Below are positions 1-7,054 of a stretch of 12,267 nt of DNA, piece after piece. The translations under genes and the position numbers were made by a program. The stretch's first letter is position 1; each line of letters begins with the position of its first letter. The stretch is from UBA1367 sp040268355. Lineage in GTDB: Bacteria; Actinomycetota; Coriobacteriia; Coriobacteriales; Atopobiaceae. The notes beneath the pieces were generated by a model. The model saw nothing but the letters and a program-made list of their open reading frames with translations. It was not told the DNA's origin and did not search any database. The stretch lies in contig JAWRIT010000063.1 of the NCBI GenBank assembly GCA_040268355.1, positions 1-12,267 on the forward strand. The letters are read 5' to 3'.

Positions 1-27
1 GGCGCCCTTCCTTGCAGGGAGGCACCT

Positions 28-1542
28 ATGGAGCTCCTCAAAATGGAGGGGATATCCAAGTCGTTCGACGGCGTGCCCGTCCTCACGGACGTCGGGCTCG
101 TGGTCGGGCGCGGAGAGATTCATGCCCTTCTCGGAGAGAACGGGGCGGGCAAGTCCACGCTCATGAACATCCTGGCCGGCACCTTCGCCCCAGATGCCGG
201 CAGCGTGACCCTCGAGGGGCACGATCTCACCGCCGCAGGCATCGGTCAGGTCGAGCAGGCAGGAGTCGCCTTCGTCCACCAGGAGCTCAACCTCTTCAAC
301 AACCTCATGGCCTACGAGAACATCTTCTTGGGACATGAGCTCACGGGTCGTCTCGGGCGTCTGAGGGCCCGGGAGATGGTCGAGCGCACCGGCGAGCTGT
401 TCGAGCGCCTGGGCGTGGACATAGACCCGAAGGCGATGGTCGCCGACCTCAAGCCGGGCCAGAAGCAGCTGCTCGAGATCGCACGTGCCCTCTTCTTCGA
501 CGCGAGGCTCCTCATCTTGGATGAGCCCACGACGGCCCTCAACACCGAGGAGGTCGACCATCTCTTCTCGATGGTGCGCCTCCTGCGCGACGAGGGGGCC
601 TCGTTCATCTTCATATCGCACAAGATGCCCGAGGTGTTCGAGCTCTGCGACCGCTACACCGTGCTCAGGAACGGCCGCCTGGTCGCCTCGGGCTCGATCG
701 CCGAGACGACGCCGCTCGAGGTCACCGGGCTGATGGTCGGGACGAGCCTCGAGCGTCGGGGCGGCTATGAGCCTTGCGAGTCCGGGGAGGTGACCCTTCG
801 CCTCTCGGGCCTGACGGGACCCGGCTTCTCGCAGGTCGACCTCGTCGCGCGCCGGAGCCAGGTGATCGGCCTCACGGGCTTGGCGGGCTGTGGCTCGAGC
901 GAGCTCATGCAGTGCCTGTTCGGCATCGACAGGCCCTGGTCCGGCACCCTTGAGGCGTGCGGAACGACGCTGCGCGGCGGGTCCATCCACGAGGCGATGC
1001 GAGCTGGGCTCGCGATGCTGCCCGCCAACCGCAAGGAGAACTCGGTCGTTCCCGACCTCTCCATCTCGGAGAACATGGCGCTCTCCGAGCAGGTGCTCTC
1101 GGCTTGGAACTTTCCTGTCAGCCCACGCGCCGAGCGCAGGCGCTTCGAGCGCTATCGCGACCTCCTGGACATCAGGGCGCCTGGTGGGGACAGCCCCATC
1201 ACCTCCCTTTCCGGCGGCAACCAGCAGAAGGTCTTCCTCGCGCGCTGGCTGGACACCGACGCCGAGATCTTCTTGCTCGACAATCCCACCCAGGGCATCG
1301 ACGTCGGGGCGAAGGCGGAGCTCTACCGGCTCATCAGGGACCTTGTGCGCCAGGGCAAGACGGTGCTCATCAACACGCTCGAGATCCCCGAGTTGCAGGA
1401 GGTCGCCGACGTCTGTCTGGTCTTCTACGAGGGGCGCCTCGCCGCCCGGCTCGACCACGACGAGATAGACGAGCACACGGTGATGATGTACTCGACCAAT
1501 TCCCTTGCAGGCGACGAGCAGGCCAATGGAGGAGTTTCATGA
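28..1542 (+). CDS. Sugar ABC transporter ATP-binding protein (RbsA/MglA-type, two fused NBDs)
   Basis: Energises a CUT2-family monosaccharide importer at the cytoplasmic face of the membrane. The 504-residue length and duplicated ABC domain are typical of RbsA/MglA. NBD1 has Walker A GENGAGKST (37-45), Q-loop HQELN (84-88), a degenerate signature LKPGQKQ (141-147), Walker B LLILDEPTTAL (161-171) and the H-loop SHK (197-199). NBD2 has a Walker A lacking the lysine (GLAGCGSSE, 284-292), a canonical signature LSGGNQQK (394-401), and a Walker B reading LLDNPTQG, in which Asn419 replaces the usual catalytic Glu. The ATG at 28 follows GGGAGG at 17-22 with a 5-nt spacer. It overlaps the permease gene by ATGA, so the two are probably translationally coupled. 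The substrate cannot be read from sequence; no binding protein is present, and it probably lies upstream of the window. Confidence 0.95.
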   Translation: MELLKMEGISKSFDGVPVLTDVGLVVGRGEIHALLGENGAGKSTLMNILAGTFAPDAGSVTLEGHDLTAAGIGQVEQAGVAFVHQELNLFNNLMAYENIFLGHELTGRLGRLRAREMVERTGELFERLGVDIDPKAMVADLKPGQKQLLEIARALFFDARLLILDEPTTALNTEEVDHLFSMVRLLRDEGASFIFISHKMPEVFELCDRYTVLRNGRLVASGSIAETTPLEVTGLMVGTSLERRGGYEPCESGEVTLRLSGLTGPGFSQVDLVARRSQVIGLTGLAGCGSSELMQCLFGIDRPWSGTLEACGTTLRGGSIHEAMRAGLAMLPANRKENSVVPDLSISENMALSEQVLSAWNFPVSPRAERRRFERYRDLLDIRAPGGDSPITSLSGGNQQKVFLARWLDTDAEIFLLDNPTQGIDVGAKAELYRLIRDLVRQGKTVLINTLEIPELQEVADVCLVFYEGRLAARLDHDEIDEHTVMMYSTNSLAGDEQANGGVS

Positions 1543-2648
1543 AGCGGGAGGCGAAGGTGACCGAGACGCTCGGCACCCTTTTCAGGCGGTACAGCTTCGT
1601 GTTGGTATTTTTGGTCATCTACCTGGTCTACACCGCCGTGAGCGGTGGCTTGACCCTGGGCGCGGTCATGAACGTGCTGCGCCACAGCACGGTGATAGGC
1701 ACGATGGCGCTGGGCATGGGCATCGTGTGTCTCACGGGCGAGATAGACCTGTCGGCAGGGTCGATGCTGGCCCTTGACGCAGGGCTTTCGGTGGTGGTGT
1801 TCAACGTCACGAACAGCATTCCGCTCACGCTGCTGTTCGCCGTGGCGTTTGGGGCCGTCCTGGGCCTGGCCAACGGCCTGCTCGTGGGGCTGGTGGAGAT
1901 GCCCGCCTTCATTGTGACGCTGGCCACCATGCTCATCTATCGCTCCCTGTCGCAGTATGTCTGCCAGCACCTTCCGGCAGACCTCATCGGCAACGGCAGC
2001 TCGGTCTATCGCATGTCGAGCGATCTGTCCGCCTACCAGCCCCTCTACGCCTTCGGCAACGGGAAGCTGGGAGCCGTTCCGCTCGTGGGCATCGTCATGC
2101 TCGCCTTCACGCTGCTCTTCGTGTACCTGACGACCTCCACCAAGTTTGGCAAGAAGATCTACGCCGTCGGGTCCAACGAGCGCGCGGCCTGGCTCGCCGG
2201 CATCAACTCCCGTCTCATGAAGACCACGGTCTTCGGGATCGCCGGCGCGCTCACGGGTCTGGCGGCCTTTCTCTGGATCGCGATGAACGGGTCGGCTGAC
2301 CCCGCCACAACGGGGAAGAGCTACGAGATGTATGCCATCGCGGCGGTCGTGCTGGGTGGCATCGGCATGAGCGGGGGTCATGGGCGCGTGGCTGGCGTGC
2401 TGTTCGGCGCCATGTCCTACACCGTGATCGACAAGATCATCATCGCCCTCAAGATGGACTCCCTCATCAACGACACGATCAAGGGCGTCATCCTCATCGC
2501 GGTCATCTTCGTCCAGATGGCAGGTCCCAAGCTGCGCGAGCGCTTCGGCAGGCGCAAGCCCGCCGCCACGCTGGGAGAAGGGGAGGGGGAAGCGGAGCCC
2601 ACGCCTGCCGCTACGACGGGAGAAGACGAAGGGAATGGCGGGGTGTAA
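1539..2648 (+). CDS. Sugar ABC transporter permease (RbsC/MglC-type)
   Basis: A 369-residue inner-membrane permease of the BPD_transp_2 family, partner of the preceding ATPase. Family landmarks are visible: LTGEIDLSAGS (about 65-75, matching the usual GGIDLSVGS), PAFIVTLATM (122-131), the ATPase-contact loop FGKKIYAVGSNERAAWLAGI, and VVLGGIGMSGGHGRVAG in the last third. Several hydrophobic segments run from residue 19 onward. The ATG at 1539 is chosen because it overlaps the ATPase stop codon (ATGA), sits behind GGAGG-like sequence at 1528-1534, and gives a normal permease N-terminus. The last 35 or so residues (from about 335) form a hydrophilic Gly/Glu/Thr-rich tail after the final membrane helix, which is not usual in this family. 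One permease gene could form a homodimer, as in RbsC. Confidence 0.93.
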   Translation: MKREAKVTETLGTLFRRYSFVLVFLVIYLVYTAVSGGLTLGAVMNVLRHSTVIGTMALGMGIVCLTGEIDLSAGSMLALDAGLSVVVFNVTNSIPLTLLFAVAFGAVLGLANGLLVGLVEMPAFIVTLATMLIYRSLSQYVCQHLPADLIGNGSSVYRMSSDLSAYQPLYAFGNGKLGAVPLVGIVMLAFTLLFVYLTTSTKFGKKIYAVGSNERAAWLAGINSRLMKTTVFGIAGALTGLAAFLWIAMNGSADPATTGKSYEMYAIAAVVLGGIGMSGGHGRVAGVLFGAMSYTVIDKIIIALKMDSLINDTIKGVILIAVIFVQMAGPKLRERFGRRKPAATLGEGEGEAEPTPAATTGEDEGNGGV

Positions 2649-2701
2649 GGGCGCTGTTTGCGGAGCCAGCGTGATGCTGGGCTAGCTCCGCAAGAGCCCT
2701 T
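2647..2701. terminator. Long interrupted hairpin after the permease gene, possible terminator
   Basis: Three nested stems share one axis: AAGGGC (2647-2652) with GCCCTT (2696-2701), TTGCGGAGC (2658-2666) with GCTCCGCAA (2685-2693), and CAGC (2667-2670) with GCTG (2676-2679). The outer stem begins in the permease stop codon (TAA). No run of T follows directly on either strand; the nearest is TTTT at 2722-2725. It lies between convergent genes, so it may act as a two-way terminator or as an mRNA 3'-end stabiliser. The stems are seen directly; the function is inferred. Confidence 0.5.
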
Positions 2702-2729
2702 GGCGGTAACCAGTCGAACTGTTTTGTCC

Positions 2730-3491
2730 CTAGTCAGCTGGGCCTTCGAGATAGAGCGCCGCGATGTGAGCCTTCATGCCTTTGGCGTCGAGGGGGATGC
2801 GCCACATCCTCAGCATGTTGTCGTCCCAAGGCTGACGCTCCAAGAGCGCCGCGACCTCTTCTCGTATCGCACGTGGCAACAAGGTCCGATTCTGCGGAAC
2901 AATAAGCGAGCAAAGCTTGCAGACGTCGCTGCGATGCTTGTTGATGTCATCTGAATGGATGGCGCGCCCGCTCTCCCTGTCCCGCACGAGATTCATCCAG
3001 GCATGCATCTTGAGCACGGGAAGCACCTGGAGGCTAAGCACGGGAAGACCATCTATCTCCTCGATGCCATCCGCAAGCAGTTCGTAGTAGTCATCGTCCA
3101 GAAGGATTGCCGAGAGGCTGTAGGAGGCGTCGACGGTTCTGAACCTTCCCAGGACGGACTCGGCATCTTTGAAGAGATCTGGCCTCTTGCTCAGCAGCTC
3201 CACTTGCGCGGGGAATGAACTGTCAACAGGGCTCCAAAATCGATAGAGCTCGTTGCGTCCATCCCGCTCGCGATGTTGGTATCCCGCCGCAGTCACAAAG
3301 TCCATGAAGCGGTGATAGTACTCACGGTCGAAGCCCTCTGCGAGCACGACGAGGTCGATGTCCTTCGTTGAGCGCACAAACGGGGCGCCATAACGCTCGT
3401 AGTACAAGGTACAGGCTGTGCCGCCAATGATGACATGTCTTTCTTGCAATCCCTCGAACCAGCTTTTGAACCTGTCTAGCCCTGGAACCAC
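2730..3491 (-). CDS. Nucleotidyltransferase, AbiEii/AbiGii toxin-like
   Basis: A 253-residue protein with the polymerase-beta-like nucleotidyltransferase signature: GG at 23-24 followed by Thr25, then D44-x-D46 in TKDIDLVV, and a probable third acid at Glu98 (QVELL). The C-terminal half has the K-x(n)-SDDINKHRSDV element (about 161-190), known from AbiEii-like toxins and related nucleotidyltransferases. Characterised members transfer nucleotides to RNA (for example tRNA ends) and arrest growth when not neutralised; the substrate here is unknown. The start is GTG at 3489-3491, with a G-rich run (GGGGGG on the minus strand) a few bases before it. It overlaps the upstream regulator gene by 16 bp, the usual antitoxin-toxin order. 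GC content appears lower than in the flanking genes, which suits a horizontally acquired cassette. It could instead be a non-toxic nucleotidyltransferase. Confidence 0.8.
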   Translation of the reverse strand: MVPGLDRFKSWFEGLQERHVIIGGTACTLYYERYGAPFVRSTKDIDLVVLAEGFDREYYHRFMDFVTAAGYQHRERDGRNELYRFWSPVDSSFPAQVELLSKRPDLFKDAESVLGRFRTVDASYSLSAILLDDDYYELLADGIEEIDGLPVLSLQVLPVLKMHAWMNLVRDRESGRAIHSDDINKHRSDVCKLCSLIVPQNRTLLPRAIREEVAALLERQPWDDNMLRMWRIPLDAKGMKAHIAALYLEGPAD

Positions 3492-4453
3492 GGGTAACCC
3501 CCCAATGCCTCTCTGAGTGCTATGGAGACGCGCTCATCCTCACGCGCACCCAGGGTCTTGATCATGGTGAAGGGATCCACCCGACCGTCGGATGCGAACG
3601 GAGCAGGATTGTAGTTCAAAACTTGTACGATGTAGGCGAAGTCTCCATATGGATCTCGTCCCGAGAGGCGAATGGCGGAGGCATCGTTCGGTCCAATGGC
3701 GTACACGCTCCGGCTGGGCCCCACGAGGTTGCTCGTCTCGGCAAGCGCCGTGAGGCCGCTCGCGAAGCAGGGGACGTCCTGTGGCAGCTCCATGGTAAGG
3801 GCGGTCGACCATACCGCCTCGCCAAACAGCTCGCTGCCGAGGCGATAGTAGTTCTCGGCCTCGCGGACCATATAGCGCTTCAACCGTCCTGTTTTGCCAG
3901 CTGTCTCGAAGTCAAGCATGCCGAGGCTGCAGAGGTTGCTCAGGGCACGGGAGACGCTGCCAACAGAGACTCCCGTGGCGTCGACGACCTCCTGCTGCTC
4001 AAAAGGGGCCTCGGCATAGAGCCCAAAGAGAAAGACCAGCTTGTCTGACGGCCTGAACCTTCTGCGGACAACGGCACGGTGCGGAACCTCTTGCCTCAGG
4101 AGAAGTGCGAGATGCGGGAGGTAGAGATCCCCTTGCTCCGTGATGAAACTCTGACCGGTCTCTATCAGCATGCGACGTTGGGTCGAGTTGAGAGGAGCGA
4201 GGATTGCGACGACCGGAAGATCGCAGACCTTTGAGACCTGCTCGATGCGCGATCGAATCAGACTTGGTTCATCCTCTCCGTCGACTGGCGCGACCAGGAG
4301 GAACTCCTTTCCCAGCGCAGCTGCCTGATAGTAGGAGAGCGATCCAGCCAGGTAGGGGCTGAGCCCCGGTAGCGGACTGATCTCGGTGACCGTTGCCGTG
4401 TCATCGATCGACTGCCTGAGCAGGTATTCCATGCGTGCTCGTGTGCTTTCCAT
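3476..4453 (-). CDS. Winged-helix regulator, AbiEi-like antitoxin (MarR-like family)
   Basis: A DNA-binding protein probably acting as antitoxin and autorepressor for the overlapping nucleotidyltransferase. Numbering from the upstream ATG at 4471, an N-terminal domain (about 40-130) contains the family landmarks RRMLIETGQSFI and GDLYLPHLALLLRQ. A winged helix-turn-helix follows (about 142-200: the helices around FEQQEVVDATGVSVGSVSRALSNL, then GMLDFETAGKTGRLKRY as the wing). A C-terminal domain of about 130 residues has no function I recognise. The start at 4453 (Met7 of the longer frame) is preferred because GGAG at 4462-4459 lies 5 nt upstream. The ATG at 4471 has no ribosome binding site and lies only about 12 nt from the predicted transcription start. 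At about 325 residues it is longer than classic AbiEi proteins (about 200), so it belongs to an extended variant. Confidence 0.78.
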   Translation of the reverse strand: MESTRARMEYLLRQSIDDTATVTEISPLPGLSPYLAGSLSYYQAAALGKEFLLVAPVDGEDEPSLIRSRIEQVSKVCDLPVVAILAPLNSTQRRMLIETGQSFITEQGDLYLPHLALLLRQEVPHRAVVRRRFRPSDKLVFLFGLYAEAPFEQQEVVDATGVSVGSVSRALSNLCSLGMLDFETAGKTGRLKRYMVREAENYYRLGSELFGEAVWSTALTMELPQDVPCFASGLTALAETSNLVGPSRSVYAIGPNDASAIRLSGRDPYGDFAYIVQVLNYNPAPFASDGRVDPFTMIKTLGAREDERVSIALREALGGYPWFQG

Positions 4454-4481
4454 CGGCTCTCCGGACGTCATTAGCTTAATC

Positions 4482-4511
4482 TTGCAGTAATCTTACACAT
4501 ACATGTAATAT
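4482..4511 (+). promoter_or_regulatory. Candidate divergent promoter reading toward the reductase gene
   Basis: The symmetry of the palindrome creates the mirror promoter on the plus strand: TTGCAG (4482-4487), an 18-bp spacer, and TAATAT (4506-4511). Transcription from here would give a leader of about 120 nt before the reductase ATG at 4639. A separate -10-like CATAAT at 4594-4599, with no good -35, is an alternative for the reductase. Confidence 0.35.
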
Positions 4512-4519
4512 TACTGCAA
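4490..4519 (-). promoter_or_regulatory. Candidate promoter for the antitoxin-toxin pair, inside the palindrome
   Basis: On the minus strand, TTGCAG (4519-4514) serves as -35 and TAAGAT (4495-4490) as -10, with an 18-bp spacer. The predicted transcription start is near 4483, leaving a leader of about 30 nt to the ATG at 4453. Both boxes lie within the inverted repeat, so a bound repressor would block polymerase. The consensus match is moderate. Confidence 0.5.
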
Positions 4520-4638
4520 GATTTCTCCCTTTGACTCTATGGTGGGACTTCGTTCCGTAGTGGCTCCCTGCGAACGACGCCAGTGCGTTGGCGCATAATA
4601 GAAAGCAACACCCACACGAGCGGCGACGGGACGTGACC

Positions 4639-5817
4639 ATGAACTATCGCATGAGTCGCACGGGGGAGCCCATCTCCATTCTGGGATACGGTTGCATGCG
4701 CTTCTCACGCAAGGGCACCGGCATCGACCTCGAGAAGGCCGAGCGCGAACTGATGGAGGCCATCGAGGCGGGCGTCAACTACCTCGACACGGCCTACATC
4801 TACACGGGCAGCGAGGCGGCCGTGGGCGAGATCCTGGAGCGCAACGACGCCCGCGAGCGCGTGAGCATCGCCACCAAGCTCCCGCAGTACCTCATCAGGG
4901 GACGCAAGGCGATCGATCGGTACTTTGACGAGCAGCTCTCCCGCCTGCGGACGGACCGCATCGACTATTACCTCATGCACATGCTCACGGACGTCGCCGC
5001 ATGGGAGAAGCTTTGCCGCCTGGGCATCGAGGAGTGGGTCGAGCAGAAGAAGGCGGCAGGCCAGATTCGCAACATCGGGTTCTCCTACCATGGCGACACC
5101 GAGGGGTTCCTTGCGATCCTGGATGCCTACGACTGGGACTTCTGCCAGATCCAGTACAACTACCTGGACGAGCACACCCAGGCGGGGCGTCGGGGCCTTG
5201 AGGCGGCCGCCGAGCGGGGAATCCCCGTCATCATCATGGAGCCGCTGCGGGGCGGCAAGCTCGTCGACCTCATGCCGGACGCGGGCAAGCGCATCATCGC
5301 GCGCAGCCCGCGCGGGTGGAGCGCCGCGGAGTGGGCCTTCCGGTGGCTGTGGGACCAGCCGCAGGTGACCTGCGTGCTGAGCGGCATGAACTCGCTGGAG
5401 ATGGTGCGGGAGAACTGCCGCGTGGCAAGCGAGGTGTGGCCCGGCGCCTTCACCGAGGAGGACTTCGCCCTGATCGCGCAGGTGCGCGACGCCATCAACG
5501 AGCGGGTAAAGATCGGCTGCACGGGCTGCGGCTACTGCATGCCCTGTCCGCATGGTGTGGACATCCCCGCAGCGTTTCGGTGCTACAACGCGATGTTCAC
5601 CGAAGGCAGGATGAGCGGGCGTGGCGAGTACTGGCAGACGGTGTCGCTGCGACGTCGACCGGCGTTCGCGACGCAGTGCGTGGCATGCGGCGCGTGCGAG
5701 TCGCATTGCCCCCAGCACCTGCCCATCATCGAGTCGCTCAAGATCGCGGACCGGGCGCTGCGCCCCCTGCCGTATCGGGTGGCCGCAGCGGTTGTCCGCC
5801 GGTTCTCGCTGCGTTAG
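4639..5817 (+). CDS. Aldo/keto reductase with C-terminal 2x[4Fe-4S] ferredoxin-like domain
   Basis: A 392-residue predicted oxidoreductase of the COG1453 type. The N-terminal (beta/alpha)8 domain keeps the aldo/keto reductase tetrad: Asp50 and Tyr55 (LDTAYIY), Lys80 (IATK) and His114 (YYLMHM). The C-terminal part has two cysteine clusters, CTGCGYCMPCP (about 294-304) and CVACGACESHCP (about 353-364), each suited to a [4Fe-4S] cluster. The protein may therefore pass electrons between a ferredoxin-like partner and a carbonyl substrate, plausibly in anaerobic metabolism. The ATG at 4639 is chosen because MNYRMSRTGEPISILGYGCMR matches the family N-terminus; an upstream TTG at 4588 would add 17 unrelated residues. 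The Shine-Dalgarno is weak (GACGGGAC). The physiological substrate is not predictable. Confidence 0.92.
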   Translation: MNYRMSRTGEPISILGYGCMRFSRKGTGIDLEKAERELMEAIEAGVNYLDTAYIYTGSEAAVGEILERNDARERVSIATKLPQYLIRGRKAIDRYFDEQLSRLRTDRIDYYLMHMLTDVAAWEKLCRLGIEEWVEQKKAAGQIRNIGFSYHGDTEGFLAILDAYDWDFCQIQYNYLDEHTQAGRRGLEAAAERGIPVIIMEPLRGGKLVDLMPDAGKRIIARSPRGWSAAEWAFRWLWDQPQVTCVLSGMNSLEMVRENCRVASEVWPGAFTEEDFALIAQVRDAINERVKIGCTGCGYCMPCPHGVDIPAAFRCYNAMFTEGRMSGRGEYWQTVSLRRRPAFATQCVACGACESHCPQHLPIIESLKIADRALRPLPYRVAAAVVRRFSLR

Positions 5818-5972
5818 GGGGCGGGACGTCCCTGAGGCGCCGGTCGGCGGCATCCGGGATGGTCGGACAGTCGGTCTCACCCAACGGCTGGGACCCGGGG
5901 CACTGGCCGGCCCGATCGGCACGGAGAGCCGACAGCGAGCCGCACTGCTTCGTCAGAGCGATGACGATCCCG
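5818..5972. other. Intergenic gap between convergent reductase and azlD genes
   Basis: No convincing gene is present. There is a hairpin-forming stretch at 5873-5895 (GGTCTCA with TGGGACC, one G-T pair) and a short palindrome GGGACGTCCC near 5823-5832. Neither is followed by a T-run, so no intrinsic terminator can be named for either converging gene. Confidence 0.4.
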
Positions 5973-6278
5973 TCAGGCCACCAGCTCGATGACGAACACC
6001 AGCGCGCAGCAGATGGCGGCCACCTGGAAGAGGCTCGCCCCGCGCCAGGCGGCGACGATCCCCACGACCAGCGCGACGGCGCCCGCCACCGGCAGGGTCG
6101 TCGCCTGCACGATGGCGGGGAAGGTCATCACCGAGAGCGTGACGTAGGGCACGTAGTGCAGAAACGACGTGACGAATCGGTTCTCGATGGGCTCGCGAAT
6201 GAGCACGAGTGGACCGATCTTGACCGCGAGCGTGACCGCCGACATGACGGCGATATAGACCGGAATGCTATGCGACAT
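5973..6278 (-). CDS. azlD: Branched-chain amino-acid exporter small subunit, AzlD-like
   Basis: A 101-residue, very hydrophobic protein with about four membrane segments (about 6-26, 43-60, 62-78 and 82-100), matching the size and profile of AzlD. AzlD pairs with AzlC to export branched-chain amino acids and analogues. The ATG at 6276-6278 is chosen because it begins with a short polar stretch before the first helix; extending upstream would run through azlC sequence in another frame. It overlaps the 3' end of azlC by 11 bp, so the two are probably translationally coupled. Substrate specificity cannot be read from the sequence. Confidence 0.88.
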   Translation of the reverse strand: MSHSIPVYIAVMSAVTLAVKIGPLVLIREPIENRFVTSFLHYVPYVTLSVMTFPAIVQATTLPVAGAVALVVGIVAAWRGASLFQVAAICCALVFVIELVA

Positions 6279-7044
6279 CGATGCCGCCCTCCCTGTCGCC
6301 CTTGCCGTGGGCCAGCTTATCGTCCGAGACGGGGAACAGCAGGGCTGCCAATGACGAGATGGCCACGGTGAGCACGATGGTGCGCGTTCCCGCGGACCAT
6401 GCGGAGACGAGCGGCAGCACGGTGAAGGCGAGGCTCGCCACAAAGCTGACGATCACGCAGCCCGCCACCACGCGGCTCTCGCGGGCCGGAGGAATGACGA
6501 TGGCCAGGAACATGCCAAAGAGCGCGACCGAAAGCGCGCTCACGGCGCGATCCGGCAGGACGTTGCCCACCGCGATGCCCAGCGCCGTGCCGGTCGACCA
6601 GCCGGACAGCGCCGGCACGAAGGCGCCGTAGGAGTAGTAGGGATCGACCATGCCGGGCCGGGCGATGGCGATCCCAAACAGCTCGTCGGTGACGTCAAAC
6701 CCAACGAGCACGCGGTGCAGGATGCCGGTGGCGGGGGAGAAGCGCTGGCTGAGCGCCGTGCTCATGAGCAGGTAGCGGGCGTTGGTGATGAGCGTGACCA
6801 TGGCCATCTCAAGGTAGGTGGCGTTTGCCGCCATGAGCGTGAACGCCGCGTACTCGCCCGCCGAGGCGTTGTTCAGCAGGCTGGCGACGAAGCCTTCCTG
6901 CGGCGTGAGTCCGGCGTCGCGCGCCGCGATGCCCAGCGAGAAGGCGACGACGAAGTAGCCAAGGCCAATGGGAATCCCATCGCGGAAGCCCTCGCGCAGG
7001 GCGGGCCCGTGGCCTCCGCGTCGCGGTTCTGGTTCGTTTCCCAT
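6268..7044 (-). CDS. azlC: Branched-chain amino-acid exporter large subunit, AzlC-like
   Basis: A 258-residue membrane protein with the AzlC landmarks: RDGIPIGLGYFVVAFSLGI (about 21-39), NNASAGEYAAF (58-68), TNARYLLMSTALS (87-99) and TDELFGIA (119-126). Several hydrophobic segments continue to about residue 237, followed by a polar tail. With AzlD it forms an amino-acid exporter in the cytoplasmic membrane. The ATG at 7042-7044 follows GGGA with a 7-nt spacer and starts only 10 nt after the ATP-grasp stop codon. A longer frame upstream runs into the ATP-grasp gene and looks non-native (Thr/Arg/Ser-rich). Co-transcription with the ATP-grasp gene suggests that the ligase product or its precursor is what is exported. 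Confidence 0.92.
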   Translation of the reverse strand: MGNEPEPRRGGHGPALREGFRDGIPIGLGYFVVAFSLGIAARDAGLTPQEGFVASLLNNASAGEYAAFTLMAANATYLEMAMVTLITNARYLLMSTALSQRFSPATGILHRVLVGFDVTDELFGIAIARPGMVDPYYSYGAFVPALSGWSTGTALGIAVGNVLPDRAVSALSVALFGMFLAIVIPPARESRVVAGCVIVSFVASLAFTVLPLVSAWSAGTRTIVLTVAISSLAALLFPVSDDKLAHGKGDREGGIDVA

Positions 7045-7054
7045 GCCCTTGTCC

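Larger units (their letters stand above)
4478..4523. promoter_or_regulatory. 46-bp palindromic operator, probably bound by the AbiEi-like regulator
   Basis: A perfect 14-bp inverted repeat (AATCTTGCAGTAAT at 4478-4491 and ATTACTGCAAGATT at 4510-4523) flanks a second inverted pair, TTACA (4493-4497) and TGTAA (4504-4508), on exactly the same centre (4500.5). It lies in an AT-rich gap between the minus-strand antitoxin gene and the plus-strand reductase gene. AbiEi proteins are known to repress their own promoters by binding inverted repeats, so this is the natural operator. The repeat is seen directly; the bound protein is inferred. Confidence 0.8.

Noticed and set aside
1425..2381. Minus-strand frame across the transporter genes
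   Set aside because: His/Arg/Gln-rich antisense shadow of the permease.
4705..5922. Long minus-strand frame of about 405 codons across the reductase gene
   Set aside because: Antisense of a well-supported aldo/keto reductase, with no domain signature of its own.
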